A stretch of 64,000 nucleotides of DNA from NCBI GenBank assembly GCA_963691705.1, contig OY829541.1, positions 18,036,564-18,100,563 on the forward strand, written 5' to 3'. The notes under the pieces are model-generated. The model saw only the letters and a program-made list of their open reading frames with translations, ran no database searches and had not been told where the DNA came from. The DNA comes from Viola odorata (taxonomy: Eukaryota; Streptophyta; Magnoliopsida; Malpighiales; Violaceae). The translations under genes were made by a program, and so were the position numbers. Shown one piece after another: positions 27,666 to 38,480 of the stretch. Numbering within the stretch: the stretch's first letter is position 1; each line of letters opens with the position of its first letter.

Positions 27666-29211
27666 CCATGCCCAAACGGCATGTCAATTTCATAATTTCA
27701 ATTTCTAAACCATGCCCAACGGCATGTCAACTTTCCATTTCTATTTCAATTTCTAGACCAAGCACAACGACAAGTCAAATTTCAATTTCAATTTCTAGAC
27801 GATGCCCAACGGCATGTCACATTCCAATTTCTAAACCATGCCCAAACGGCATGTCAATTTTATAATTTCAATTTCTAAACCATGCCCAATCGGCATGTCA
27901 AATTTCAATTTCTAATCCATGCCCAAACTGCATGTCAATTTCATAATTTCAATTTCTAAACCATGCCCAAGGGCATGTCAACTTTCAATATCAATTTCAA
28001 TTTCTAGACTATGCCCAACGGCATGTCAAATTTCAATTTCAACTTCTAGACCATGCCCAACGGCATGTCACACTCCAATATCTAATCCATGCCCAAACGG
28101 CATGTCAATTTCATAATTTCAATTTCTAAGCCATGCCCAACGGCATGTCAACTTTCAATTTCAATTTCTGGACCATGCCCAATCGGCATGTCGAATTTCA
28201 TAATTTCAATTTCTAAACCATGCCCAACGGCATGTCAAATTTCAATTTCAATTTCTAGACCATGCCCAACGGCATGTCAAAATTTAATTTCAATTTCTAG
28301 ACCATGCCCAACGGCATGTCACACTCGAATTTCTAATCCATGCCCAAACGGCATGTCAATTTTATAATTTCAATTTCTAAACCATGCCCAATCGGCATGT
28401 CAAACTTCAATTTCTAATCCATGCCCAAACGGTATGTCAATTTCATAATTTCAATTTCTAAACCATGCCCAACGGCATGTCAACTTTTAATTTCAATTTC
28501 AATTTCTAGACCAAGCCCAACGGCATGTCAAATTTCAATTACAATTTCTAGACCATGCCCAACGGCAAGTCAAATTTTAATTTCAATTTCCAGACCATGC
28601 CCAACGGCAAGTCACACTCCAATTTCTAGACCAAGCCCAACGGCAAGTCAAATTTTAATTTCAATTTCCAGACCATGCCCAACGGCATGTCACACTCCAA
28701 TTTCTAATCCATGCCCAAACGGCATGTCAATTTTATAATTTCAATTTCTAAACCATGCCCAATCGGCATGTCAAACTTCAATTTCTAATCCATGCCCAAA
28801 CGGCATGTCAATTTCATAATTTCAATTTCTAAACCATGCCCAAGGGCATGTCAACTTTCAATATCAATTTCAATTTCTAGACCATGCCCAACGGCATGTC
28901 AACTTTCAATTTCAATTTCTAGACCATGCCCAATCGGCATGTCGAATTTCATAATTTCAATTTCTAAACCATGCCCAACGGCATGTCAACTTTCAATTTC
29001 AATTTCTAGACCAAGCCCAACGGCATGTCAAATTTCAATTACAATTTCTAGACCATGCCCAACGGCATGTCAAATTTTAATTTCAATTTCTAGACCATGC
29101 CCAACGGCATGTCACACTCCCATTTCTAATCCATGCCCAAACGGCATGTCAATTTTATAATTTCAATTTCTAAACCATGCCCAATCGGCATGTCAAATTT
29201 CAATTTCTAAT
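27666..29211 (+). repeat. Super-repeat early part repeated (partial fourth pass)
   Basis: Landmarks at 2,007, 2,258, 2,428, 2,760, 3,131 and 3,553 recur at 27,666, 27,917, 28,087, 28,419, 28,790 and 29,212, offset 25,659. The block missing from copy 2 (3,131-3,552) is present here, as in copy 1. It leads directly into the first 1,661-bp unit, which shares its opening cassette with 1,042 and 11,597. Confidence 0.8.
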
Positions 29212-30872
29212 CCATGCCCAAACAGCATGTCAATTTCATAATTTCAATTTCTAAACCATGCCCAACGGCATGTCAACTTTCAATTTCAATTTCTAGACCA
29301 TGTCCAATCGGCATGTCGAATTTCATAATTTCAATTTCTAAACCATGCCCAACGGCATGTCAAATTTCAATTTCAATTTCTAGACCATGCCCAACGGCAT
29401 GTCAACTTTCAATTTGAATTTCTAGACCATGCCCAATCGGCATGTCGAATTTCATAACTTCAATTTCTAAACCATGCCCAACGGCATGTCAATTTTATAA
29501 TTTCAATTTCTAGACCATGCCCAACGGCATGTCAAATTTCAATTTCAACTTCTAGACCATGCCCAACGGCATGTCACACTTCAATATCTAATCCATGCCC
29601 AAACGGCATGTCAATTTCATAATTTCAATTTCTAAGCCATGCCCAACGGCATGTCAACTTTCAATTTCAATTTCTAGACCATGCCCAATCGGCATGTCGA
29701 ATTTCATAACTTCAATTTCTAAACCATGCCCAACGGCATGTCAAATTTTAATTTGAATTTCTAGACCATGCCTAACGGCATGTCACACTCCCATTTCTAA
29801 TCCATGCCCAAACGGCATGTCAATTTTATAATTTCAATTTCTAAACCATGCCCAATCGGCATGTCAAATTTCAATTTCTAATCCATGCCCAAACTGCATG
29901 TCAAATTCATAATTTCAATTTCTAAACCATGCCCAAGGGCATGTCAACTTTCAATTTCTAGACCATGCCCAACGGCATGTCAAATTTCAATTTCAACTTC
30001 TAGACCATGCCCAACGGCATGTCACACTCCAATTTCTAATCCATGCCCAAACGGCATGTCAATTTCATAATTTCAATTTCTAAGCCATGCCCAACGGCAT
30101 GTCAACTTTCAATTTCAATTTCTAGACCATGCCCAATCGGCATGTCGAATTTCATAACTTCAATTTCTAAACCATGCCCAACGGCATGTCAAATTTCAAT
30201 TTCAATTTCTAGACCATGCCCAATCGGCATGTCAAATTTCATATTTTTTTTCTAAACCATGCCCAACGGCATATCAAATTTGAATTTCCATTTCTACACC
30301 ATGCCCAACGGCATGTCACATTCCAATATCTAATCCATGCCCAAACGGCATGTCAATTTCATAATTTCAATTTCTAAGCCATGCCCAACGGCATGTCAAC
30401 TTTCAATTTCAATTTCTAGACCATGGCCAATCGGCATCTCGAATTTCATAATTTCAATTTCTAAACCATGCCAAACGGCATGTGAAATTTCAATTTCAAT
30501 TTCTAGACCATGCCCAACGGCATGTCAAATTTTAATTTCAATTTCTAGACCAAGCCCAACGGCATGTTACACTCCAATTTCTAATCCATGCCCAAACGGC
30601 ATGTCAATTTTATAATTTCAATTTCTAAACCATGCCCAACGGCATGTCAACTTTCAATTTCAATTTCTAGACCAAGCCCAACGGCATGTCAAATTTCAAT
30701 TACAATTTCTAGACCATGCCCAACGGCATGTCAAATTTTAATTTCAATTTCTAGACCATGCCCAACGGCATGTCACACTCCCATTTCTAATCCATGCCCA
30801 AACGGCATGTCAATTTTATAATTTCAATTTCTAAACCATGCCCAATCGGCATGTCAAATTTCAATTTCTAAT
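29212..30872 (+). repeat. 1,661-bp higher-order unit, copy 1
   Basis: This is the first of four tandem copies. Landmarks here at 29,212, 29,883, 30,041, 30,335 and 30,586 recur exactly 1,661 bp later. It carries the unit-specific T8 tract at 30,244-30,251, the GGCATATC core and the GCCTAACGG core. A private CAATTTGAATTT variant near 29,410 distinguishes it from later copies. Confidence 0.9.
30244..30251 (+). other. T8 tract specific to the 1,661-bp unit
   Basis: The tail CATA followed by eight T and CTAAACC replaces CATAACTTCAATTTC here and at 31,905-31,912, 33,566-33,573 and 35,020-35,027, with spacing 1,661, 1,661 and 1,454. The corresponding monomers in the right half (for example near 40,040 and 46,120) have the usual CATAACTTC tail, so the tract arose within this local array before it was amplified. 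Confidence 0.88.
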
Positions 30873-30958
30873 CCATGCCCAAACAGCATGTCAATTTCAT
30901 AATTTCAATTTCTAAACCATGCCCAACGGCATGTCAACTTTCAATTTCAATTTCTAGA

Positions 30959-31003
30959 CCATGCCCAATCGGCATGTCGAATTTCATAATTTCAATTTCT
31001 AAA
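30959..31003 (+). repeat. Representative 45-bp monomer (loop CAATC, tail with TTCATAATTTC)
   Basis: The core has a 5-nt loop, CAATC, and is followed by GAATTTCATAATTTC (or GAATTTCATAACTTC) and a TCTAAA end, so it lacks the XbaI site. It normally follows a 42-bp monomer whose tail starts AACTTTC. It carries two CpGs, one in the loop and one at GTCGAA, where most other classes have one. The 45-bp length keeps the 14-codon reading frame. Confidence 0.92.
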
Positions 31004-31045
31004 CCATGCCCAACGGCATGTCAAATTTCAATTTCAATTTCTAGA
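31004..31045 (+). repeat. Representative 42-bp monomer (basic class, loop CAAC)
   Basis: This is the commonest class and the best candidate for the ancestral form. The 19-bp core holds arms CATGCC and GGCATG around the 4-nt loop CAAC. The 23-bp tail has three AATTTC-type hexamers and ends TCTAGA, an XbaI site. Common tail variants differ by single bases: AACTTTC or AAATTTT at the start, ATTACAA or AACTTCT in the middle. The length is a multiple of three (14 codons), which is why open frames run through consecutive copies. Confidence 0.93.
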
Positions 31046-31462
31046 CCATGCCCAACGGCATGTCAACTTTCAATTTCAATTTCTAGACCATGCCCAATCG
31101 GCATGTCGAATTTCATAACTTCAATTTCTAAACCATGCCCAACGGCATGTCAATTTTATAATTTCAATTTCTAGACCATGCCCAACGGCATGTCAAATTT
31201 CAATTTCAACTTCTAGACCATGCCCAACGGCATGTCACACTTCAATATCTAATCCATGCCCAAACGGCATGTCAATTTCATAATTTCAATTTCTAAGCCA
31301 TGCCCAACGGCATGTCAACTTTCAATTTCAATTTCTAGACCATGCCCAATCGGCATGTCGAATTTCATAACTTCAATTTCTGAACCATGCCAAACGGCAT
31401 GTCAAATTTTAATTTGAATTTCTAGACCATGCCTAACGGCATGTCACACTCCCATTTCTAAT

Positions 31463-31506
31463 CCATGCCCAAACGGCATGTCAATTTTATAATTTCAATT
31501 TCTAAA
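31463..31506 (+). repeat. Representative 44-bp monomer (loop CAAAC)
   Basis: The core has loop CAAAC. The tail is AATTTTATAATTTC or AATTTCATAATTTC, ending TCTAAA or TCTAAG. At 44 bp it breaks the three-base phase. Its core supplies an ATG (CCATGCCCAAACGG) and its tail a TAA (ATTTTATAA or ATTTCATAA), so each copy closes one accidental open frame and opens the next, with an overlap of about 28 nt. Confidence 0.92.
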
Positions 31507-31543
31507 CCATGCCCAATCGGCATGTCAAATTTCAATTTCTAAT
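31507..31543 (+). repeat. Representative 37-bp monomer (loop CAATC, short tail)
   Basis: The core has loop CAATC and the 17-bp tail starts AAATTTC or AAACTTC and ends TCTAAT. It nearly always sits between two 44-bp monomers. The 44+37 pair sums to 81 bp, and several insertions and deletions in the window are exactly this 81-bp pair (for example at 42,094 and at 37,895-37,975). Confidence 0.9.
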
Positions 31544-31665
31544 CCATGCCCAAACTGCATGTCAAATTCATAATTTCAATTTCTAAACCATGCCCAAGGG
31601 CATGTCAACTTTCAATTTCTAGACCATGCCCAACGGCATGTCAAATTTCAATTTCAACTTCTAGA

Positions 31666-31701
31666 CCATGCCCAACGGCATGTCACACTCCAATTTCTAA
31701 T
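31666..31701 (+). repeat. Representative 36-bp monomer (short tail, ACACTCC)
   Basis: The core has loop CAAC. The 17-bp tail begins ACACTCC (or ACATTCC, ACACTCG, ACGCTCC in other blocks) and ends TCTAAT or TCTAAA. It almost always immediately precedes a 44-bp monomer, so it marks the end of each local cassette. The single-base versions of its tail are useful as block-specific diagnostics. Confidence 0.92.
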
Positions 31702-32533
31702 CCATGCCCAAACGGCATGTCAATTTCATAATTTCAATTTCTAAGCCATGCCCAACGGCATGTCAACTTTCAATTTCAATTTCTAGACCATGCCCAATCG
31801 GCATGTCGAATTTCATAACTTCAATTTCTAAACCATGCCCAACGGCATGTCAAATTTCAATTTCAATTTCTAGACCATGCCCAATCGGCATGTCAAATTT
31901 CATATTTTTTTTCTAAACCATGCCCAACGGCATATCAAATTTGAATTTCCATTTCTACACCATGCCCAACGGCATGTCACATTCCAATATCTAATCCATG
32001 CCCAAACGGCATGTCAATTTCATAATTTCAATTTCTAAGCCATGCCCAACGGCATGTCAACTTTCAATTTCAATTTCTAGACCATGGCCAATCGGCATTT
32101 CGAATTTCATAATTTCAATTTCTAAACCATGCCAAACGGCATGTGAAATTTCAATTTCAATTTCTAGACCATGCCCAACGGCATGTCAAATTTTAATTTC
32201 AATTTCTAGACCAAGCCCAACGGCATGTTACACTCCAATTTCTAATCCATGCCCAAACGGCATGTCAATTTTATAATTTCAATTTCTAAACCATGCCCAA
32301 CGGCATGTCAACTTTCAATTTCAATTTCTAGACCAAGCCCAACGGCATGTCAAATTTCAATTACAATTTCTAGACCATGCCCAACGGCATGTCAAATTTT
32401 AATTTCAATTTCTAGACCATGCCCAACGGCATGTCACACTCCCATTTCTAATCCATGCCCAAACGGCATGTCAATTTTATAATTTCAATTTCTAAACCAT
32501 GCCCAATCGGCATGTCAAATTTCAATTTCTAAT

Positions 32534-33988
32534 CCATGCCCAAACAGCATGTCAATTTCATAATTTCAATTTCTAAACCATGCCCAACGGCATGTCAACT
32601 TTCAATTTCAATTTCTAGACCATGCCCAATCGGCATGTCGAATTTCATAATTTCAATTTCTAAACCATGCCCAACGGCATGTCAAATTTCAATTTCAATT
32701 TCTAGACCATGCCCAACGGCATGTCAACTTTCAATTTCAATTTCTAGACCATGCCCAATCGGCATGTCGAATTTCATAACTTCAATTTCTAAACCATGCC
32801 CAACGGCATGTCAATTTTATAATTTCAATTTCTAGACCATGCCCAACGGCATGTCAAATTTCAATTTCAACTTCTAGACCATGCCCAACGGCATGTCACA
32901 CTTCAATATCTAATCCATGCCCAAACGGCATGTCAATTTCATAATTTCAATTTCTAAGCCATGCCCAACGGCATGTCAACTTTCAATTTCAATTTCTAGA
33001 CCATGCCCAATCGGCATGTCGAATTTCATAACTTCAATTTCTGAACCATGCCAAACGGCATGTCAAATTTTAATTTGAATTTCTAGACCATGCCTAACGG
33101 CATGTCACACTCCCATTTCTAATCCATGCCCAAACGGCATGTCAATTTTATAATTTCAATTTCTAAACCATGCCCAATCGGCATGTCAAATTTCAATTTC
33201 TAATCCATGCCCAAACTGCATGTCAAATTCATAATTTCAATTTCTAAACCATGCCCAAGGGCATGTCAACTTTCAATTTCTAGACCATGCCCAACGGCAT
33301 GTCAAATTTCAATTTCAACTTCTAGACCATGCCCAACGGCATGTCACACTCCAATTTCTAATCCATGCCCAAACGGCATGTCAATTTCATAATTTCAATT
33401 TCTAAGCCATGCCCAACGGCATGTCAACTTTCAATTTCAATTTCTAGACCATGCCCAATCGGCATGTCGAATTTCATAACTTCAATTTCTAAACCATGCC
33501 CAACGGCATGTCAAATTTCAATTTCAATTTCTAGACCATGCCCAATCGGCATGTCAAATTTCATATTTTTTTTCTAAACCATGCCCAACGGCATATCAAA
33601 TTTGAATTTCCATTTCTACACCATGCCCAACGGCATGTCACATTCCAATATCTAATCCATGCCCAAACGGCATGTCAATTTCATAATTTCAATTTCTAAG
33701 CCATGCCCAACGGCATGTCAACTTTCAATTTCAATTTCTAGACCATGGCCAATCGGCATTTCGAATTTCATAATTTCAATTTCTAAACCATGCCAAACGG
33801 CATGTGAAATTTCAATTTCAATTTCTAGACCATGCCCAACGGCATGTCAAATTTTAATTTCAATTTCTAGACCATGCCCAACGGCATGTCACACTCCCAT
33901 TTCTAATCCATGCCCAAACGGCATGTCAATTTTATAATTTCAATTTCTAAACCATGCCCAATCGGCATGTCAAATTTCAATTTCTAAT
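32534..33988 (+). repeat. 1,661-bp unit, copy 3, 206-bp shorter (1,455 bp)
   Basis: Monomers 33-37 of the reference order (36+44+42+42+42 = 206 bp, equivalent to 32,211-32,416 in copy 2) are absent. Monomer 32 is followed directly by monomer 38, recognisable by its ACACTCCCATTTC tail at about 33,890. All other landmarks, including the T8 tract at 33,566-33,573, are in place. Confidence 0.9.
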
Positions 33989-35442
33989 CCATGCCCAAAC
34001 AGCATGTCAATTTCATAATTTCAATTTCTAAACCATGCCCAACGGCATGTCAACTTTCAATTTCAATTTCTAGACCATGCCCAATCGGCATGTCGAATTT
34101 CATAATTTCAATTTCTAAACCATGCCCAACGGCATGTCAAATTTCAATTTCAATTTCTAGACCATGCCCAACGGCATGTCAACTTTCAATTTCAATTTCT
34201 AGACTATGCCCAATCGGCATGTCGAATTTCATAACTTCAATTTCTAAACCATGCCCAACGGCATGTCAATTTTATAATTTCAATTTCTAGACCATGCCAA
34301 CGGCATGTCAAATTTCAATTTCAACTTCTAGACCATACCCAACGGCATGTCACACTTCAATATCTAATCCATGCCCAAACGGCATGTCAATTTCATAATT
34401 TCAATTTCTAAGCCATGCCCAACGGCATGTCAACTTTCAATTTCAATTTCTAGACCATGCCCAATCGGCATGTCGAATTTCATAACTTCAATTTCTAAAC
34501 CATGCCCAACGGCATGTCAAATTTTAATTTGAATTTCTAGACCATGCCTAACGGCATGTCACACTCCCATTTCTAATCCATGCCCAAACGGCATGTCAAT
34601 TTTATAATTTCAATTTCTAAACCATGCCCAATCGGCATGTCAAATTTCAATTTCTAATCCATGCCCAAACTGCATGTCAAATTCATAATTTCAATTTCTA
34701 AACCATGCCCAAGGGCATGTCAACTTTCAATTTCTAGACCATGCCCAACGGCATGTCAAATTTCAATTTCAACTTCTAGACCATGCCCAACGGCATGTCA
34801 CACTCCAATTTCTAATCCATGCCCAAACGGCATGTCAATTTCATAATTTCAATTTCTAAGCCATGCCCAACGGCATGTCAACTTTCAATTTCAATTTCTA
34901 GACCATGCCCAATCGGCATGTCGAATTTCATAACTTCAATTTCTAAACCATGCCCAACGGCATGTCAAATTTCAATTTCAATTTCTAGACCATGCCCAAT
35001 CGGCATGTCAAATTTCATATTTTTTTTCTAAACCATGCCCAACGGCATATCAAATTTGAATTTCCATTTCTACACCATGCCCAACGGCATGTCACATTCC
35101 AATATCTAATCCATGCCCAAACGGCATGTCAATTTCATAATTTCAATTTCTAAGCCATGCCCAACGGCATGTCAACTTTCAATTTCAATTTCTAGACCAT
35201 GGCCAATCGGCATCTCGAATTTCATAATTTCAATTTCTAAACCATGCCAAACGGCATGTGAAATTTCAATTTCAATTTCTAGACCATGCCCAACGGCATG
35301 TCAAATTTTAATTTCAATTTCTAGACCATGCCCAACGGCATGTTACACTCCAATTTCTAATCCATGCCCAAACGGCATGTCAATTTTATAATTTCAATTT
35401 CTAAACCATGCCCAATCGGCATGTCAAATTTCAATTTCTAAT
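33989..35442 (+). repeat. 1,661-bp unit, copy 4, 207-bp shorter (1,454 bp)
   Basis: Also short by 206 bp, but it keeps monomers 33 and 34 (GTTACACTCC tail at about 35,344) and lacks 35-39, the opposite resolution to copy 3. One further base is missing in the core CCATGCCAACGG near 34,292. The CATACCC core near 34,333 is another private change. After the terminal 37-bp monomer the array switches to a different family at 35,443. Confidence 0.88.
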
Positions 35443-38400
35443 CCATGCCCAAACGGCATGTCAATTTCATAATTTCTATTTCTAAACGATGCACAACGGC
35501 ATGTCCACTTTCATTTTCAATTTCAATTTCTAGACCAAGCCCAACGGCATGTCAAATTTCAATTACAATTTCTAGACCATGCCCAACGACATGTCAACTT
35601 TCATTTTCCATTTCAATTTCTAGACCTTGCCCAACGGCATGTCAAATTTCAATTTCAACTTCTAGACCATGCCCAACGGCGTGTCACGCTCCAATTTCTA
35701 ATCCATGCCCAAACGGCATGTCAATTTCATAATTTCAATTTCTAAGCCATGCCCAACGGCATGTCAACTTTCAATTTCAATTTCTAGACCATGCCCAACG
35801 GCATGTCAAATTTCAATTTCAATTTCTGGACAATGCCCAACGGCATGTCAAATTTCAATTTCAATTTCTAGACCATGCCCAACGGCATGTCACATTCCAA
35901 TTTCTAATCCATGCCCAAACGGCATGTCAATTTCATAATTTCAATTTCTAAACCATGCCCAATCGGCATATGAAATGTCAAATTCTAATCCATGCCCAAA
36001 CGGCATGTCAATTTCATAATTTCAATTTCTAAACCATGCCCAATCGGCATGTCAAATTTCAATTTCTAATCCATGCCCAAATGGCATGTCAATTTCATAA
36101 TTTCAATTTCTAAACCATGCCCAACGGCATGTCAATTTTCCATTTCTAGTTCAATTTCTAGACCAAGCCCAACGGCATGTCAAATTTCAATTTCAATTTC
36201 TAGACCATGCCCAACGGCATGTCACATTCCAATTTCTAAACCATGCCCAAACGGCATGTCAATTTTATAATTTCAATTTCTAAACCATGCCCAATCGGCA
36301 TGTCAAATTTCAATTTCTAATCCATGCCCAACTGCATGTCAAATTCATAATTTCAATTTCTAAATCATGCCCAAGGGCATGTCAACTTTCAATTTCTAAA
36401 CCATGCCCAACGGCATGTCAAATTTCAATTTCAATTTCTAGACCATGCCCAACGGCATGTCAAATTTCAATTACAACTTCTAGACCATGCCCAACGGCAT
36501 GTCAAATTTTAATTTGAATTTCTAGACCATGCCCAACGGCATGTCACACTCCAATTTCTAATCCATGCCCAAACTGCATGTCAATTTCATAATTTCTATT
36601 TCTAAACGATGCACAACGGCATGTCCACTTTCATTTTCAATTTCAATTTCTAAACCAAGCCCAACGGCATGTCAAATTTCAATTACAATTTCTAGACCAT
36701 GCCCAACGACATGTCAACTTTCATTTTCAATTTCAATTTCTAGAGCTTGCCCAACGGCATGTCAAATTTCAATTTCAACTTCTCGACCATGCCCAACGGC
36801 GTGTCACGCTCCAATTTCTAATCCATGCCCAAACGGCATGTCAATTTCATAATTTCAATTTCTAAGCCATGCCCAACGGCATGTCAACTTTCAATTACAA
36901 TTTCTAGACCATGCCCAACGACATGTCAACTTTCATTTTCCATTTCAATTTCTAGACCTTGCCCAACGGCATGTCAAATTTCAATTTCAACTTCTAGACC
37001 ATGCCCAACGGCGTGTCACGCTCCAATTTCTAATCCATGCCCAAACGGCATGTCAATTTCATAATTTCAATTTCTAAGCCATGCCCAACGGCATGTCAAC
37101 TTTCAATTTCAATTTCTAGACCATGCCCAACGGCATGTCAAATTTCAATTTCAATTTCTGGACAATGCCCAACGGCATGTCAAATTTCAATTTCAATTTC
37201 TAGACCATGCCCAACGGCATGTCACATTCCAATTTCTAATCCATGCCCAAACGGCATGTCAATTTCCTAATTTCAATTTCTAAACCATGCCCAATCGGCA
37301 TATGAAATGTCAATTTCTAATCCATGCCCAAACGGCATGTCAATTTCATAATTTCAATTTCTAAACCATGCCCAATCGGCATGTCAAATTTCAATTTCTA
37401 ATCCATGCCCAAATGGCATGTCAATTTCATAATTTCAATTTCTAAACCATGCCCAACGGCATGTCAATTTTCCATTTCTAGTTCAATTTCTAGACCAAGC
37501 CCAACGGCATGTCAAATTTCAATTTCAATTTCTAGACCATGCCCAACGGCATGTCACATTCCAATTTCTAAACCATGCCCAAACGGCATGTCAATTTTAT
37601 AATTTCAATTTCTAAACCATGCCCAATCGGCATGTCAAATTTCAATTTCTAATCCATGCCCAACTGCATGTCAAATTCATAATTTCAATTTCTAAATCAT
37701 GCCCAAGGGCATGTCAACTTTCAATTTCTAAACCATGCCCAACGGCATGTCAAATTTCAATTTCAATTTCTAGACCATGCCCAACGGCATGTCAAATTTC
37801 AATTACAACTTCTAGACCATGCCCAACGGCATGTCAAATTTTAATTTGAATTTCTAGACCATGCCCAACGGCATGTCACACTCCAATTTCTAATCCATGC
37901 CCAAACGGCATGTCAATTTTATAATTTCAATTTCTAAACCATGCCCAATCGGCATGTCAAATTTCAATTTCTAATCCATACCCAAACTGCATGTCAATTT
38001 CATAATTTCTATTTCTAAACGATGCACAACGGCATGTCCACTTTCATTTTCAATTTCAATTTCTAGACCAAGCCCAACGGCATGTCAAATTTCAATTACA
38101 ATTTCTAGACCATGCCCAACGACATGTCAACTTTCATTTTCAATTTCAATTTCTAGAGCTTGCCCAACGGCATGTCAAATTTCAATTTCAACTTCTCGAC
38201 CATGCCCAACGGCGTGTCACGCTCCAATTTCTAATCCATGCCCAAACGGCATGTCAATTTCATAATTTCAATTTCTAAGCCATGCCCAACGGCATGTCAA
38301 CTTTCAATTTCAATTTCTACACCATGCCCAACGGCATGTCAAATTTTAATTTCAATTTCTAGACCATGCCCAACGGCATGTTACACTCCAATTTCTAATC

Positions 38401-38480
38401 CATGCCCAAACGGCATGTCAATTTTATAATTTCAATTTCTAAACCATGCCCAATCGGCATGTCAAATTTCAATTTCTAAT
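35443..38480 (+). repeat. 1,332/1,413-bp tandem pair, start of right-half family
   Basis: Landmarks at 35,703, 36,071 and 36,285 recur 1,332 bp later at 37,035, 37,403 and 37,617. An extra 44+37 pair at 37,895-37,975 raises the period to 1,413 for the CGATGCAC marker. Both copies share an unusual core GGCATATGAAATG (NdeI site CATATG at 35,967 and 37,299), absent at the equivalent place near 39,005. A 212-bp cassette is additionally repeated at 36,823 and 37,035. Tails with CTTTCATTTTC are typical of this stretch. Confidence 0.82.
35487..35505 (+). repeat. Right-half marker core CGATGCACAACGGCATGTC, first copy
   Basis: This core has a G in place of the second C and an A in place of a C, which weakens the dyad. 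It is followed by CACTTTC. It occurs 15 times, at 35,487, 36,607, 38,020, 38,525, 40,383, 42,138 (as CGATGCACAATCGC), 44,591, 46,586, 48,421, 49,917, 51,615, 53,313, 57,400, 59,842 and 62,459, and not left of 35,443. It is the best single marker of unit phase in the right half. Confidence 0.9.

Larger units (their letters stand above)
30873..32533 (+). repeat. 1,661-bp higher-order unit, copy 2 (fully parsed, 40 monomers)
   Basis: I parsed this copy monomer by monomer. Lengths in order: 44,42,45,42,42,45,43,42,36,44,42,45,42,36,44,37,44,36,42,36,44,42,45,42,43,42,36,44,42,45,42,42,36,44,42,42,42,36,44,37. They sum to 1,661. It differs from copy 1 by a few substitutions, such as CTGAACC at 31,380. 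The 40-monomer order is a reference for recognising this family elsewhere. Confidence 0.92.

Noticed and set aside
30244..30251. T8 tract as a Pol III terminator or poly(A) remnant of a retroposon
   Set aside because: No A/B box, no target-site duplication and no inserted body; it is a tail variant of one monomer repeated with the 1,661-bp unit.
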